DNA of 64,000 bases from Methylobacterium amylolyticum (GCF_030700245.1 NZ_JAUYZI010000016.1:1-64000); one strand, 5' to 3'. Positions 44,199 to 54,509 are shown, counted from the first letter of the stretch. Translations and numbers: made by a program. Notes: a model not told the origin generated them from the letters alone.

Positions 44199-45554
44199 TC
44201 AGGTGTTCATCGAGTCGAAGAAGTCCTGGTTGGTCTTGGTCTGGCGCAGCTTGTCGAGCAGGAACTCGATCGCGTCCGTGACGCCCATCGGGTTGAGGAT
44301 GCGGCGCAGGACGTAGGTCTTCTTGAGCGAGTCCGGCGGCACCAGCAGCTCCTCCTTGCGGGTGCCGGAGCGGGTGATGTCGATCGCCGGGAAGATGCGC
44401 TTGTCCGAGACCTTGCGGTCGAGGATGATCTCGGAATTGCCGGTGCCCTTGAACTCCTCGAAGATCACCTCGTCCATGCGCGAGCCGGTATCGATCAGCG
44501 CGGTGGCGATGATCGAGAGCGAGCCGCCCTCCTCGATGTTGCGCGCGGCGCCGAAGAAGCGCTTCGGGCGCTGGAGCGCGTTGGCGTCGACGCCGCCGGT
44601 GAGCACCTTGCCCGACGACGGAACCACCGTGTTGTAGGCCCGGCCCAGGCGGGTGATGGAATCCAGCAGGATCACCACGTCGCGGCCGTGCTCGACGAGG
44701 CGCTTGGCCTTCTCGATCACCATCTCGGCGACCTGCACGTGGCGGGTGGCCGGCTCGTCGAAGGTCGAGGCGATGACCTCGCCCTTCACCGAGCGCTGCA
44801 TGTCGGTCACCTCCTCGGGGCGCTCGTCGATGAGCAGCACGATGAGGTAGCACTCGGGGTGGTTGAGGGTGATCGACTGGGCGATGTTCTGCATCAGCAC
44901 GGTCTTGCCGGTGCGCGGCGGCGCGACGATCAGCGCGCGCTGGCCCTTGCCGATCGGCGCCACGATGTCGATGATCCGCGGGGAGAAATCCTTCTTGGTC
45001 GGATTCTCCAGCTCCAGCTTGAACCGCTTGGTGGGGAACAGCGGCGTCAGGTTGTCGAAGTGGACCTTGTGCTTGATCTTCTCCGGATTCTCGAAGTTGA
45101 TCGTGTTCACCTTCAGCAGCGCGAAGTAGCGCTCGCCGTCCTTGGGCCCGCGGATCGGGCCCTCGACGGTGTCGCCGGTGCGCAGGCCGAAGCGGCGGAT
45201 CTGGGTCGGCGAGATGTAGATGTCGTCCGGACCCGGCAGGTAGTTCGAGTCGTTCGAGCGCAGGAAGCCGAACCCGTCCTGCAGCACCTCGACGGTGCCG
45301 GCGCCGATGATCTCGACATCCTTGGCAGCGAGCTGCTTCAGGATGGCGAACATCAGCTCCTGCTTGCGCATGGTCGAGGCGTTCTCGACCTCGACCTCCT
45401 CGGCGAAGGTGATCAGCTCGGTCGGCGTCTTGGCCTTGAGGTCGGAGAGCTTGACCTCGCGCATGCCGGCGAGTTCGGCCGAGGGCAATGCGGCGGACGA
45501 CTCGTCCGGTTCCGCGGTCGCGAGGTCGGCGAAGGCGTCGGAGTTTGGTGTCAT
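44199..45554 (-). CDS. rho: Transcription termination factor Rho
   Basis: The 451-aa product is a standard Rho from [20 protein letters not shown] (residue 31) onward. It has the RNA-binding domain ([20 protein letters not shown]), Walker A in [20 protein letters not shown], Walker B in [20 protein letters not shown] and the C-terminal [20 protein letters not shown]. The first 30 residues ([20 protein letters not shown]...) are an acidic extension absent from most Rho proteins. The ATG at 45554 has no clear ribosome binding site, nor does the one at 45464, so the start is uncertain. Rho ends transcription at C-rich unstructured RNA. A long gap with a strong hairpin precedes it. Confidence 0.96.
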   Translation of the reverse strand: MTPNSDAFADLATAEPDESSAALPSAELAGMREVKLSDLKAKTPTELITFAEEVEVENASTMRKQELMFAILKQLAAKDVEIIGAGTVEVLQDGFGFLRSNDSNYLPGPDDIYISPTQIRRFGLRTGDTVEGPIRGPKDGERYFALLKVNTINFENPEKIKHKVHFDNLTPLFPTKRFKLELENPTKKDFSPRIIDIVAPIGKGQRALIVAPPRTGKTVLMQNIAQSITLNHPECYLIVLLIDERPEEVTDMQRSVKGEVIASTFDEPATRHVQVAEMVIEKAKRLVEHGRDVVILLDSITRLGRAYNTVVPSSGKVLTGGVDANALQRPKRFFGAARNIEEGGSLSIIATALIDTGSRMDEVIFEEFKGTGNSEIILDRKVSDKRIFPAIDITRSGTRKEELLVPPDSLKKTYVLRRILNPMGVTDAIEFLLDKLRQTKTNQDFFDSMNT

Positions 45555-45938
45555 GGAGTGTCTTGAACCGACGAGAAGGCGGGAGGGAAGGGCCGGTTTC
45601 GCGGGCGGCACCCGGGGGACGGGCGCTTGAGGTCGGGCCGCGCGGGGACGTGAAGCCCGAAGCAACGTTGTGGCTGAACCCTGGCGGCTCACGGGCGCCC
45701 TGCGGCGCGGACCTAATGAGGAGGGCAGGGCATGCATAGCGCGTTTCCGTCGCCGGCTCAAGCCGTGCACGCGCGCTTCGCGGGACTTGTCCCGGGGGTT
45801 CACGCGGCGCCGCCGCGGCCGTAAGCCCGGCGGCGCCGCGGAGCCGTGCCGGAACCGTGCCGGTGCGCGGCCGTTGCCCGTGCCTGTGCCGCGATGGCAG
45901 GACGGACAAGGAACGCGCGGCGCGCGATCAGGACAGAC
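45555..45938. other. Rho leader / divergent intergenic region
   Basis: These 384 bases separate rho (minus) and the DUF3429 gene (plus). No gene is supported. On the minus strand it would form a long rho leader; rho genes of other bacteria are autoregulated by attenuation in such leaders. A 13-bp perfect hairpin at 45803-45840 is the most striking feature. Confidence 0.5.
45803..45840. repeat. 13-bp perfect inverted repeat upstream of rho and DUF3429
   Basis: CGCGGCGCCGCCG (45803-45815) and CGGCGGCGCCGCG (45828-45840) are perfect arms around 12 bases. The arms are themselves nearly self-complementary. It lies about 250 bases upstream of rho (minus) and 100 bases upstream of the DUF3429 start (plus). 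As RNA it would be very stable in either direction. A regulatory role is inferred. Confidence 0.6.
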
Positions 45939-46442
45939 ATGCTCGACGACGCAACCGGACGCACGCTCTCCGTCCACGAGACCCGCCGCATCCCCTGGCT
46001 CGACATCGTGTTCGGGTTCGGGCCGATGGTGCCGATCGCGGTCGGCGCGGCGGCGGCGTGGTGGCTCCAGGGCCAGCCGCTCGACTATCTCGTCGCCCTG
46101 TTCACGCTGCTCTACGCCGCCTCGATCCTGCTGTTCCTGGCCGGCGTGCACCGCGGCGTCAGCTTCCGGACCGAGGGCGGTCCCAGCCTGTCGCAGATCG
46201 TGACGATGCTGGTCCTCTACGGGCTCGGGCTGGCCGCGCTGCTCTGCGCGGTGATGGGCAAGGCGGTGGTCGCCGTCGCCCTGCTGATCCTGGGCTACGC
46301 GGCGGTGATGGTGATCGACCCGATCGCGGCGCGGGCCGGCGAGGTTCCGCTGGCCCATGCCCGGCTGCGGCCGATCCAGATGCCGATCGCCCTGGTGAGC
46401 CTCGCCGTGCTGCTCTGGGTCAAGCTCGTCGCGCCGTATTGA
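45939..46442 (+). CDS. DUF3429 inner-membrane protein
   Basis: The ATG at 45939 ([20 protein letters not shown]) is the start at which the family normally begins; the longer frame from 45846 is not supported. The 167-aa product has five hydrophobic segments: [80 protein letters not shown] and [20 protein letters not shown]. The loop [11 protein letters not shown] after helix 2 is a DUF3429 hallmark. The function of this family is unknown. It precedes hisS by 127 bases on the same strand. Confidence 0.85.
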   Translation: MLDDATGRTLSVHETRRIPWLDIVFGFGPMVPIAVGAAAAWWLQGQPLDYLVALFTLLYAASILLFLAGVHRGVSFRTEGGPSLSQIVTMLVLYGLGLAALLCAVMGKAVVAVALLILGYAAVMVIDPIAARAGEVPLAHARLRPIQMPIALVSLAVLLWVKLVAPY

Positions 46443-46569
46443 CGATCTTGCCGCTTCCCGGCCGGCTGCGTTAGAGCCCGCGGCGGGATCCCCGGGCCTT
46501 CAAGGCCCCCTGACCGGCCGCCCGCTCGACCCGCTCGGGCCGGGGCGGCCGCGAGAAGCGAACGCCACC

Positions 46570-48105
46570 ATGTCCAAGGCCGAATCGAAGGCCGAAACCC
46601 TGAAGCCGCGCCTGCCCCGCGGCTTCGTCGACCGGCGCGCCGAGGAGATCGCCGCGCAGCACCGGATGCTGGAGACCATCCGGGCGAGCTTCGAGCTCTA
46701 CGGCTTCGAGGCGCTGGAGACGCCGTTCGTCGAGTACACCGAGGCGCTCGGCAAGTTCCTGCCCGACCTCGACCGCCCGAACGCGGGGGTGTTCTCGTTC
46801 CAGGACGACGACGAGGCGTGGCTGTCGCTCCGCTACGACCTCACCGCCCCGCTCGCCCGGTTCGTGGCGGAGCACTTCGACGCGCTGCCGAAGCCCTACC
46901 GGAGCTTCCGCGCCGGCTACGTCTTCCGCAACGAGAAGCCCGGCCCCGGCCGCTTCCGGCAGTTCATGCAGTTCGACGCCGACATCGTCGGTGCGGGCTC
47001 GGTCGCGGCCGACGCCGAGATCTGCATGCTGATGGCCGAGACCCTGAACCGGCTGGGGCTCGCCGGCCGCTACGTGGTCAAGGTCAACAACCGCAAGGTG
47101 CTCGACGGCGTGATGGAGGCCGCCGGGCTCAGCGGCCCCGAGCAGGCCGGGCGCCGGCTCACCGTGCTGCGGGCGATCGACAAGCTCGACCGGCTGGGCG
47201 TCGACGGCGTGCGCGACCTGCTGGGCGCCGGCCGCAAGGACGAGAGCGGCGACTTCACGAAGGGCGCCGGGCTCGACCCGGCGGCGGCCCAGCGCATCCT
47301 GGCCTACGTCGCCCTCCAGGCCGATCCGTCCGAGGGCGCCGACCGGGTGGCGTTCTGGGAGCGGTTCTTCGCGGGCTGGCACGAGGCGGTCGGCACGTCG
47401 GAGACGGGCCGCGAGGGCATCGCCGAGCTGCACGCGATCATGCGCCTCTGCGCGGCGGCCGGCTACGGCCACGACGTGATCCGCGCCGACCCGAGCGTGG
47501 TGCGCGGCCTCGAGTACTACACCGGCCCGGTCTACGAGGCGGAGCTGACGTTCCCCGTCACCAACGAGGACGGGCAGACGGTGCGCTTCGGCTCGGTGGC
47601 CGGGGGCGGGCGCTACGACGGCCTCGTCGGGCGCTTCCGCGCCGAGCCGGTGCCGGCGACGGGGTTCTCGATCGGCGTGTCGCGGCTGTTCTCGGCGCTG
47701 CAACTCGTGAAGAGCCCGCTCCTGCACGGTGCCGAGCGGCCCGGACCGGTGGTGGTGCTGGTGCTCGACCGCGAGAACATGGCCGACTACCAGAGGCTGG
47801 TCGCGGCGCTGCGGGCGGAGAACGTCCGGGCCGAGCTGTATCTCGGCGCAGCCGGCATGAAGGCGCAGATGAAGTACGCCGACCGCCGCCGGGCGCCGGT
47901 GGCGATCATCCAGGGCTCGAACGAGCGGGCGGCGGGCGAGGTCCAGATCAAGGACCTGATCGAGGGCGCCCGCGCCGCCGAGGGCATCGCCAGCAACGCG
48001 GAGTGGAAGGCGGCGCGGCCCGCGCAGTTCTCGTGCGCCGAGGCCGAGATGACCGCGCAGGTCCGCGCCGTGCTCGCGCGGCATTTCCCGGACGCGGCGG
48101 ACTGA
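46570..48105 (+). CDS. hisS: Histidine--tRNA ligase
   Basis: The 511-aa class II synthetase shows all motifs: [40 protein letters not shown] (motif 1 region), [40 protein letters not shown] then [16 protein letters not shown] (motif 2), [20 protein letters not shown] (histidine-binding) and [20 protein letters not shown] (motif 3). The C-terminal anticodon-binding domain covers about residues 400-500. It charges tRNA-His. The length and insertions are those of the alphaproteobacterial HisS form. Start [20 protein letters not shown] follows GAAGCGAACGCCACC, a weak site. Confidence 0.96.
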   Translation: MSKAESKAETLKPRLPRGFVDRRAEEIAAQHRMLETIRASFELYGFEALETPFVEYTEALGKFLPDLDRPNAGVFSFQDDDEAWLSLRYDLTAPLARFVAEHFDALPKPYRSFRAGYVFRNEKPGPGRFRQFMQFDADIVGAGSVAADAEICMLMAETLNRLGLAGRYVVKVNNRKVLDGVMEAAGLSGPEQAGRRLTVLRAIDKLDRLGVDGVRDLLGAGRKDESGDFTKGAGLDPAAAQRILAYVALQADPSEGADRVAFWERFFAGWHEAVGTSETGREGIAELHAIMRLCAAAGYGHDVIRADPSVVRGLEYYTGPVYEAELTFPVTNEDGQTVRFGSVAGGGRYDGLVGRFRAEPVPATGFSIGVSRLFSALQLVKSPLLHGAERPGPVVVLVLDRENMADYQRLVAALRAENVRAELYLGAAGMKAQMKYADRRRAPVAIIQGSNERAAGEVQIKDLIEGARAAEGIASNAEWKAARPAQFSCAEAEMTAQVRAVLARHFPDAAD

Positions 48106-48140
48106 ACGGACCGGTCGCCGCACGGGGGAGGGGAGACGCC

Positions 48141-48764
48141 ATGACGGACGCGAGCAGGACCGACGCGACGAAGGCCGGCGCGACGAAGACGGACACGACA
48201 CACGCCGACCGGATGCCGGAGATCCCGGCCGAAGCCTATACCGAGGCGCAGGCCGCCGCGGCGGAAGCGTTCCGGGCCGAGCGCGGCGTGCCGGTGTTCG
48301 GCCCGTTCGTGCCGCTGCTGCGCAGCCCCGAGCTGATGCAATGTGCGAGCCGCATGGGTCTCTACCTGCGCTACAACAGCGTCCTGCCGCTGGGCATCAG
48401 CGAGTTCGTGATCCTCGTGGTCGCCCGGCTGTGGAGCCAGCAGTTCGAGTGGCACGTCCACGCGCCGATCGCCCTGAAGGCCGGGGTGGCGCCCGAGACG
48501 GCGCGGGCGGTGGCCGAGGGACGCCGGCCCGCGACGATGAGCGCGGACGAGGCGCTGGTCTACGACTTCTCGATCGAACTGCAGCACAACCGGGCGGTGA
48601 GCGACCCGACCTACGCCGCGGTGGTCGCGCGCTTCGGCGAGCAGGGGGCGATCGATCTGGCCGGCCTCAACGGCTACTACGCGCTGCTCGCCATGACCAT
48701 GAACGTCGCCCGCACCGGGCTTCCCGACGGCGCCGCCCGGCCGCTGCCGCCGCTGGTGCCGTGA
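48141..48764 (+). CDS. Carboxymuconolactone-decarboxylase-family protein
   Basis: The ATG at 48141 has GGGGAGGGGAGACGCC upstream. The first 24 residues are a repetitive Thr/Lys/Asp stretch ([17 protein letters not shown]), probably disordered. The rest is the CMD/AhpD-like helical fold: [60 protein letters not shown] and [20 protein letters not shown]. The E-W-H-V-H segment is the usual active-site region; the AhpD Cys pair is absent, so a peroxidase role is unlikely. 207 aa. The family includes true 4-carboxymuconolactone decarboxylases, but no protocatechuate genes are nearby, so the substrate is open. It sits between hisS and ribH. Confidence 0.87.
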   Translation: MTDASRTDATKAGATKTDTTHADRMPEIPAEAYTEAQAAAAEAFRAERGVPVFGPFVPLLRSPELMQCASRMGLYLRYNSVLPLGISEFVILVVARLWSQQFEWHVHAPIALKAGVAPETARAVAEGRRPATMSADEALVYDFSIELQHNRAVSDPTYAAVVARFGEQGAIDLAGLNGYYALLAMTMNVARTGLPDGAARPLPPLVP

Positions 48765-48873
48765 TCCCGGAGCCGCGCGCCGCGCTTGTGGCGCCGGCCG
48801 CTTCGGTCTAACCCCGCCGCCCAGCACCCCTTCATCCTCCCTTGATCTCCCCTTTCCGGGCCGGACGAGAGAC

Positions 48874-49365
48874 ATGGTCGCCCACAGCCGCGCCGAAACG
48901 GGCTCGAGAGCCCCCGACCCGCACGTGGCCGGCGCCCGCGTCCTCGTCGTCGAGGCGCGCTACTACGACGCCATCGCCGACGAGCTGCTCACCGGCGCCC
49001 GGGCCGCGATCGAGGCGGCCGGCGCCCAGGCGGAGGTCGTCACCGTGCCGGGCGCCCTGGAGATCCCGGCCGCGGTGGCGATCCTCCTCGATGCCGGCGG
49101 CTACGACGCCGTGGTGACGCTGGGCTGCGTGATCCGCGGCGAGACCGGGCACTACGACATCGTCGCGGGCGAGAGCGCCCGCGCCCTGATGGACCTCTCG
49201 GTCGACCGCCGCATTCCCCTGGGCAACGGCATCCTCACGGTCGAGACCGAGGCGCAGGCGCTGGCCCGCGCGCGCGTCGCCGAGATGAACAAGGGCGGCG
49301 GCGCGGCCGAGGCGGCGCTGGCGGTGCTGGCCCTCAAGCGCGCGGCCGCCGCGCGCCCCCGATGA
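48874..49365 (+). CDS. ribH: 6,7-dimethyl-8-ribityllumazine synthase
   Basis: The 163-aa protein matches Rib[41 protein letters not shown] (substrate loop), [20 protein letters not shown] with the conserved Gly-His around the active site, and [27 protein letters not shown] being diagnostic. It makes the lumazine precursor of riboflavin from ribitylaminouracil and a dihydroxybutanone phosphate. The N-terminal about 20 residues are variable. The nusB start overlaps its stop by four bases, and ribH-nusB-thiL is a common alphaproteobacterial order. No FMN riboswitch is evident in the 109 bases before it. Confidence 0.95.
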   Translation: MVAHSRAETGSRAPDPHVAGARVLVVEARYYDAIADELLTGARAAIEAAGAQAEVVTVPGALEIPAAVAILLDAGGYDAVVTLGCVIRGETGHYDIVAGESARALMDLSVDRRIPLGNGILTVETEAQALARARVAEMNKGGGAAEAALAVLALKRAAAARPR

Positions 49366-49952
49366 CGACAGGCGCCATGACCGACGCGAAGCCCGACGTG
49401 CAGGACAGCGAGGCCGGAGCGAAGCCGGCCCGGGTGAGCCCGCGCAGCGGCGCCCGGCTCGCCGTGGTGCAGGCGCTCTACGACATGGACATCTCCGGCA
49501 AGGGCGTCCTCGACGCGCTCGCGGAGTTCGAGGCCCACTGGATCGGCCGGGAGGTCGACGGGATCGAGCACCCGCCGGCCGAGACCGCCTTCTTCCGCGA
49601 CCTGCTGCGCGGCACCGTCGAGGAGCAGCGCGCCATCGACCCGCAGCTCGACCGGGCGCTGACCCAGGGCTGGCCGCTGCGGCGCATCGAGGCGGTGCTG
49701 CGGGCGATCCTGCGCGCCGGGGCCTACGAGCTGATGTTCCGCACCGACGTGCCGGCCCGGGCGGCGATCTCGGAATACGTCGACGTCGCCCACAGCTTCT
49801 ACAGCGCCGACGAGCCGGGCCTCGTCAACGCGGTGCTCGACCGGGTGGCGCGGCAGGTCCGCCCCGACGAGGTCGGGGGCCAGAAGTCGGCTCCCCAGAA
49901 GCCCACACCCCAGAAGCCCGCCACCCAGAAGCCGGCCGCGAAGGGCGCCTGA
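49362..49952 (+). CDS. nusB: Transcription antitermination factor NusB
   Basis: The protein has the NusB core: [60 protein letters not shown] and [20 protein letters not shown] then [15 protein letters not shown] give the start at 49362, which overlaps the ribH stop (ATGA); an ATG at 49377 would give five residues less. The last 25 residues are a Lys/Pro/Gln repeat (three PQKP-like units), a low-complexity tail outside the known fold. NusB binds boxA of rRNA leaders together with NusE. 196 aa; most NusB are 140-170. Confidence 0.95.
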   Translation: MTTGAMTDAKPDVQDSEAGAKPARVSPRSGARLAVVQALYDMDISGKGVLDALAEFEAHWIGREVDGIEHPPAETAFFRDLLRGTVEEQRAIDPQLDRALTQGWPLRRIEAVLRAILRAGAYELMFRTDVPARAAISEYVDVAHSFYSADEPGLVNAVLDRVARQVRPDEVGGQKSAPQKPTPQKPATQKPAAKGA

Positions 49953-49956
49953 GCCG

Positions 49957-50952
49957 GTGGCCGGGCCGGCGCGCGCGGACGAGAACGGCCTGATCGCCCG
50001 CTACTTCGCGCCGCTCGCCGGCCCCGGCGCCGACCGGATGCGCGACGACGCCGCGACGCTGGCGCCGACCCCGGGCCACGACCTCGTCCTGACCGCCGAC
50101 GCCCTGGTGGCGGGCGTCCACCACTTCCCCGACGACCCGCCCGCCTCGATCGCCCGCAAGGCGCTGGGGGTGAACCTGTCCGACCTCGCCGCCAAGGGCG
50201 CGACCCCGCGGGGCATCCTGCTGACGCTGGCGCTCCCCGACGACTGGAGCGAGGACTGGCTCGCCGCCTTCTCCGCCGGCTTGGGGACGGCCACCGCCGA
50301 GCACGGCTGCCCGCTCCTGGGCGGCGACACGGTGCGCGCCCGCGGGGCGATGGTGATCGGCGTGACCGCGCTCGGCGAGGTGCCGGCCGGGGACATGGTC
50401 CGCCGCGTCACGGCCCGGGTCGGCGACCGGATCTGCGTCACCGGCACGATCGGCGACGCGGCGCTCGGCCTCGCCCTGCGCCTGGAGCCCGAGGCGCCCT
50501 GGATCGCCGCCCTCGACGACGGAATGCGCGAATACCTGCGCGATCGCTACCTGCACCCGCGCCCGCGCCTCGCCCTGGCGGAGGCGCTGCGCCGCCACGC
50601 CTCGGCGGCGATGGACGTCTCGGACGGGCTGGCGGGCGACTGCGCCAAGATGCTGGGGGAGGGGCGGGGTGCCCGGATCGCCGCCGATGCGATCCCCCTC
50701 TCGGCCGCCGCCGCCCGCGCGGTGCGGGCCGAGCCCGCCCTCATCGAAAGGATCCTGACCGGCGGGGACGATTACGAGATCCTCTGCACGGTCCCGGACT
50801 CGGCCCTCGACGCGCTCCGCGCCGAGGCCGCCGCCGTCGGCGTACCGCTCGCGGTCGTCGGCACCGTGACCTCAGGCGACGGCCCGCCCGCCTTCGAAAT
50901 GGGCGACGGCACCGCGCGCGTGTTCGCGGCAGGGGCTTTCAGCCACTTCTGA
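49957..50952 (+). CDS. thiL: Thiamine-monophosphate kinase
   Basis: The gene starts with GTG at 49957, four bases after the nusB stop. The 331-aa product shows RMRDDAATLAPTPGHDLVLT with the metal-binding D-D, DALVAGVHHFPDDPPASIAR, GVNLSDLAAKGATPRGILLT, LLGGDTVRARGAMVIGVTAL and ILTGGDDYEILCTVPDSALD, the full set of ThiL motifs. It phosphorylates thiamine monophosphate to the active cofactor, used among others by the AceE encoded in this window. Its 3' end overlaps the end of an opposite-strand gene by 81 bases. Confidence 0.95.
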   Translation: MAGPARADENGLIARYFAPLAGPGADRMRDDAATLAPTPGHDLVLTADALVAGVHHFPDDPPASIARKALGVNLSDLAAKGATPRGILLTLALPDDWSEDWLAAFSAGLGTATAEHGCPLLGGDTVRARGAMVIGVTALGEVPAGDMVRRVTARVGDRICVTGTIGDAALGLALRLEPEAPWIAALDDGMREYLRDRYLHPRPRLALAEALRRHASAAMDVSDGLAGDCAKMLGEGRGARIAADAIPLSAAAARAVRAEPALIERILTGGDDYEILCTVPDSALDALRAEAAAVGVPLAVVGTVTSGDGPPAFEMGDGTARVFAAGAFSHF

Positions 50953-51282
50953 GGCCGGGACGCCGCGGGCCGGCTGGCCGCGACCGAGGACGATGTGCGT
51001 CACGCCCTCGGGCGGGCGCCCGATCTGGCGGCGCACCTCGTCCATCATCCCCGCGGCGACGATCGGCATCCACAGGGCGAGGTCGGCCTGGGCCAGGGCC
51101 GCGCGCCCGGTGAGCGCCTCCTCGGTGCGCGGCGGCGTCGAGAACGCCCGCTGCAGGATGTGCAGCAGGTCGCCCTGCGCCGCCGCGGGCTGGGCGGCGA
51201 CGCGCTCGGCGATCAGGAAATGCACCGCGCCCGTCAGCACCTCGATCGTCGCCGCCAGCTTGGCGACCTGGTCGCTGCTCAT
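50872..51282 (-). CDS. Helical protein, 136 aa, overlapping thiL tail-to-tail
   Basis: The ATG at 51282 (MSSDQVAKLAATIEVLTGAV) or the one four codons earlier (51294) are both possible. The product is helical: EVLTGAVHFLIAERVAAQPA, HILQRAFSTPPRTEEALTGR and DLALWMPIVAAGMMDEVRRQ, followed by a less structured tail (GRGQPARGVPASEVAESPCR). I do not recognise the family. The last 27 codons lie antisense to the end of thiL, which is unusual; the true stop is fixed by the frame. The start region up to 51282 reads convincingly as coding. Confidence 0.65.
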   Translation of the reverse strand: MSSDQVAKLAATIEVLTGAVHFLIAERVAAQPAAAQGDLLHILQRAFSTPPRTEEALTGRAALAQADLALWMPIVAAGMMDEVRRQIGRPPEGVTHIVLGRGQPARGVPASEVAESPCREHARGAVAHFEGGRAVA

Positions 51283-51664
51283 CGTGGCCCCCATCAGGAT
51301 CTACAACCTGTAATGGATGAGCTCATGGTTAACGGCCGGTTAACAGGGTGGTGTCGCCGATCGCTTATTCGATCAGTGGTTGTGTGCCCCGCGAGGAGGC
51401 GGGGGTGGGATCGGCTGCCCGCGACCTGCACCGCAGCAAAGGGCGACCGAGGAAAGCACTGCGACGTCCCCGATTATATCGCAATGCAACATTCAACTTC
51501 GACTCGTCCCAACGTCGCGTTTGCGCTCTGCGGCGAAGTTTGGCAATCAGGGTGCGTTTCTGGGAAGGAAAGCCCCGAATCCGAGCGTCACGTCCCGCGG
51601 CCATCCCGGCCGAGCTCGGCAATCACAAGCCCCAGCCAGGCAGCATAATCTCAAGGACGGTCGA
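51283..51664. other. Intergenic region upstream of hppA
   Basis: These 382 bases lie between two divergent genes. They are AT-richer than the surroundings, particularly at 51470-51500 (ATTATATCGCAATG) and around 51530-51560. The hppA promoter is expected here. I see no gene; the open frames on the minus strand (for example at 51365-51622) are Arg-rich and have no ribosome binding site. Confidence 0.5.
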
Positions 51665-53809
51665 ATGCTTCCCTTGATTCTGATCATCGTGGGCGGGCTC
51701 TGCGCCGTCGCCTACGGCATCGTCACGATCTCAGACGTGATGAAGCGCGACGCCGGAACCCAGCGCATGCAGGAGATCGCGGGCGCGATCGCCGAGGGCG
51801 CGCAGGCCTACCTGAAGCGGCAGTATCTCACGATCGGGATCGTCGGCGTCGTGCTGTTCGCGGCGCTCGCCGCCTTCCTCGGGATCAAGGTGGCGGTCGG
51901 CTTCCTGATCGGTGCGGTGCTGTCGGGGGCCGCGGGCTTCATCGGCATGAACGTGTCGGTGCGCGCCAACGTCCGCACGGCGCAGGCCGCCTCGACCTCG
52001 CTCGGCGGCGGCCTCGAGGTCGCGTTCAAGTCGGGCGCCGTCACCGGCATGCTGGTCGCCGGCCTCGCGCTGCTCGGCGTCGCCCTCTACTACCTCTACC
52101 TCACCCGCGGCGCCGGGCTCGACCCGTCGAGCCGCGAGGTGATCGACGCCCTCGTGGCGCTCGGCTTCGGCGCCTCGCTGATCTCGATCTTCGCCCGCCT
52201 CGGCGGCGGCATCTTCACCAAGGGCGCCGATGTCGGCGGCGACCTCGTCGGCAAGGTCGAGGCCGGCATTCCGGAGGACGATCCGCGCAACCCCGCCACC
52301 ATCGCCGACAACGTCGGCGACAATGTCGGCGACTGCGCCGGCATGGCCGCCGACCTGTTCGAGACCTACGCCGTGACCGTGGTCGCGACGATGGTGCTCG
52401 CCGCGATCTTCTTCTCCGGGCCGACCGGGAGCGGGCGCGAGGCGCTGGAGCCGATGATGCTCTACCCGCTGGCGATCGGCGCTGCCTGCATCATCACCTC
52501 GATCATCGGCACCTTCGCGGTCAAGCTCGGCGCGAACCAGTCGATCATGGGCGCCCTCTACAAGGGGCTGATCGCCGCCGGCGTGCTGTCGATCGGGGCC
52601 ATCGCCGCGGTCAACTTCGCCCTGTTCGGCAGCTTCTCCCGGACCTTCACCACCTCGACCGGCGTGACCTTCTCCTCGGCCGGCCTGCTCGGCTGCGCGG
52701 TGATCGGGCTCGCCATCACCGCGCTGATCGTCGTGATCACCGAGTACTACACCGGCACGAACTTCCGGCCGGTGAAGTCGATCGCCGACGCCTCGGTCAC
52801 CGGCCACGGCACCAACGTCATCCAGGGGCTGGCGATCTCGCTGGAATCGACGGCGCTGCCGGCGATCGTCATCGTGGCGGGCATCATCGCCACCTACGCG
52901 CTCGCCGGCCTGTTCGGCATCGCCATCGCGGTCACCGCGATGCTGGCGCTCGCGGGCTTCATCGTCGCCCTCGACGCGTTCGGGCCCGTCACAGACAATG
53001 CCGGCGGCATCGCCGAGATGGCCGGGCTGCCGAAGGACGTGCGCAGGTCGACCGACGCGCTCGACGCGGTCGGCAACACCACCAAGGCGGTCACCAAGGG
53101 CTACGCGATCGGCTCGGCCGGCCTCGGCGCGCTGGTGCTGTTCGCCGCCTACACCTCCGACCTGAACTACTTCACCGCCAACGCCACCGACACGCAGTAC
53201 CGGTTCTTCAAGGGCGTGACGGTCGATTTCTCGCTCTCGAACCCCTACGTCGTCGTCGGCCTGCTGCTCGGCGGCCTGATCCCCTACCTGTTCGGCGGCA
53301 TCGCCATGACCGCGGTCGGCCGCGCGGCCGCCGCCGTGGTCGAGGAGGTCCGGCGGCAGTTCCGCGAGAAGCCCGGCATCATGGAGGGGCGCGACCGGCC
53401 CGATTACGGCCGCGCCGTCGACATGCTGACCCGCGCCGCGATCAAGGAGATGATCGTCCCCTCGCTGCTGCCGGTCCTGTCGCCGATCGTGCTGTTCTTC
53501 GTGATCCAGGCGATCGCCGGCAAGAGCCAGGCCTTCGCCACGGTCGGCGCGATGCTGCTCGGCGTCATCATCACCGGCCTGTACGTGGCGATCTCGATGA
53601 CCTCGGGCGGCGGCGCCTGGGACAACGCCAAGAAGTTCATCGAGGACGGGCACCACGGCGGCAAGGGCTCGGAGGCCCACAAGGCGGCGGTGACCGGCGA
53701 CACGGTCGGCGACCCCTACAAGGACACGGCGGGCCCCGCCGTGAACCCGGCGATCAAGATCACCAACATCATCGCCCTGCTGCTGCTGGCCGTGCTCGCG
53801 CACGCCTGA
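51665..53809 (+). CDS. hppA: Membrane-bound proton-pumping pyrophosphatase, K+-independent type
   Basis: The ATG at 51665 follows AAGGACGGTCGA. The 714-aa protein has about 16 membrane segments and the pyrophosphate-binding motifs: [20 protein letters not shown] then [40 protein letters not shown], and [20 protein letters not shown] near the C-terminus. The diagnostic segment reads [17 protein letters not shown]. Lys in GNTTK and Thr three residues later are the residues known for K+-independent H+-PPases, where K+-dependent ones have Ala and Gly. It couples pyrophosphate hydrolysis to proton export. A strong hairpin follows. Confidence 0.96.
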   Translation: MLPLILIIVGGLCAVAYGIVTISDVMKRDAGTQRMQEIAGAIAEGAQAYLKRQYLTIGIVGVVLFAALAAFLGIKVAVGFLIGAVLSGAAGFIGMNVSVRANVRTAQAASTSLGGGLEVAFKSGAVTGMLVAGLALLGVALYYLYLTRGAGLDPSSREVIDALVALGFGASLISIFARLGGGIFTKGADVGGDLVGKVEAGIPEDDPRNPATIADNVGDNVGDCAGMAADLFETYAVTVVATMVLAAIFFSGPTGSGREALEPMMLYPLAIGAACIITSIIGTFAVKLGANQSIMGALYKGLIAAGVLSIGAIAAVNFALFGSFSRTFTTSTGVTFSSAGLLGCAVIGLAITALIVVITEYYTGTNFRPVKSIADASVTGHGTNVIQGLAISLESTALPAIVIVAGIIATYALAGLFGIAIAVTAMLALAGFIVALDAFGPVTDNAGGIAEMAGLPKDVRRSTDALDAVGNTTKAVTKGYAIGSAGLGALVLFAAYTSDLNYFTANATDTQYRFFKGVTVDFSLSNPYVVVGLLLGGLIPYLFGGIAMTAVGRAAAAVVEEVRRQFREKPGIMEGRDRPDYGRAVDMLTRAAIKEMIVPSLLPVLSPIVLFFVIQAIAGKSQAFATVGAMLLGVIITGLYVAISMTSGGGAWDNAKKFIEDGHHGGKGSEAHKAAVTGDTVGDPYKDTAGPAVNPAIKITNIIALLLLAVLAHA

Positions 53810-53837
53810 GGAACCGCGCCGGGTATCCGGACGGGAC

Positions 53838-53863
53838 CGCGGCCGCCCCGGTGGGCGGCCGCG
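53838..53863. terminator. Hairpin between convergent hppA and SOUL genes
   Basis: CGCGGCCGCCC, loop CGGT, GGGCGGCCGCG: perfect 11-bp arms, starting 29 bases after the hppA stop and ending 35 bases from the SOUL gene stop. No U-tract on either side. Its position between convergent genes fits a bidirectional terminator. Confidence 0.75.
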
Positions 53864-53897
53864 TGACCGGCGGCGGGGCCGGAGCGGTCCCGGGGCG

Positions 53898-54509
53898 TCA
53901 CGTCCCCGGGGGCGGAAGCCGGACGGCGACCTCGTTCCGCCGCAGGAACGGCACGGAGAAGGGCGGATCGTAGCCCATGAAGACGGGCGGCCCGGCCGGC
54001 TCCCGCCCCGCCCGGGCGAGCACGTCGGCCAGGATGCGGGCCTGCTCCGCCCGCGCCTCGGGCGTCGCGCTGCCGGAGAAGCGCAGCACCGCCAGCCGCT
54101 CCGGTGGCACGCGGACCAGCCGGATTCCGGGCTCGGTCGGCTCGGGCGCCCCGGCCTCCGCGACCGCCCGCGGCAGGTAGAACCGCATCGTGCCGGCCGC
54201 GCCCTGCTCGACCGGCACCGTCATCGCGATCAGCCGGCCGCCGGTCTCGACCGGCGCCGTCATGGCGATGCGGTTCCCGCCGCGGTTCGCGCCGGTGATG
54301 TACCGGAACAGCCGTCCGAACGCCGCGCCGTCCTGCTGGCCCCGCGCGCCCGTCTCGACCGCGGTGCGCGCCTCGTAATCCCGGATCTCCACGCCGCGAT
54401 CCAGATGCTCGACCACCGCGTAGCGCGGCTGCTCGTAGGTCGCGCGGATGCCGACGACCGACAGCGCCGATTCGAGGATGGTCACGAGGTAGTAGAGGAA
54501 GGTGCTCAC
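53898..54509 (-). CDS. SOUL-family heme-binding-type protein, membrane-anchored
   Basis: I choose the GTG at 54509 (VSTFLYYLVTILESALSVVG), since the residues before it are Arg-rich noise. The site in front is weak. Residues 1-22 form a hydrophobic anchor or signal. The SOUL domain follows: EQPRYAVVEHLDRGVEIRDY, AAFGRLFRYITGANRGGNRI, AMTAPVETGGRLIAMTVPVE, MRFYLPRAVAEAGAPEPTEP and YDPPFSVPFLRRNEVAVRLP. The family (with heme-binding protein 1) binds heme or tetrapyrroles weakly. Bacterial roles are unknown. 203 aa, usual length. It is convergent with hppA and divergent from the ene-reductase gene. Confidence 0.88.
   Translation of the reverse strand: MSTFLYYLVTILESALSVVGIRATYEQPRYAVVEHLDRGVEIRDYEARTAVETGARGQQDGAAFGRLFRYITGANRGGNRIAMTAPVETGGRLIAMTVPVEQGAAGTMRFYLPRAVAEAGAPEPTEPGIRLVRVPPERLAVLRFSGSATPEARAEQARILADVLARAGREPAGPPVFMGYDPPFSVPFLRRNEVAVRLPPPGT

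Noticed and set aside
49880..49945. CCCAGAAGCC repeats at the end of nusB, considered as a CRISPR-like or VNTR array
   Set aside because: Units are only 15 bases, imperfect and in frame, encoding a PQKP tail; there are no spacers.
51731..53803. Open frame of 690 codons antisense to hppA
   Set aside because: Low-complexity Asp/Gly/His/Arg translation and no start site; the plus-strand pyrophosphatase is unquestionable.
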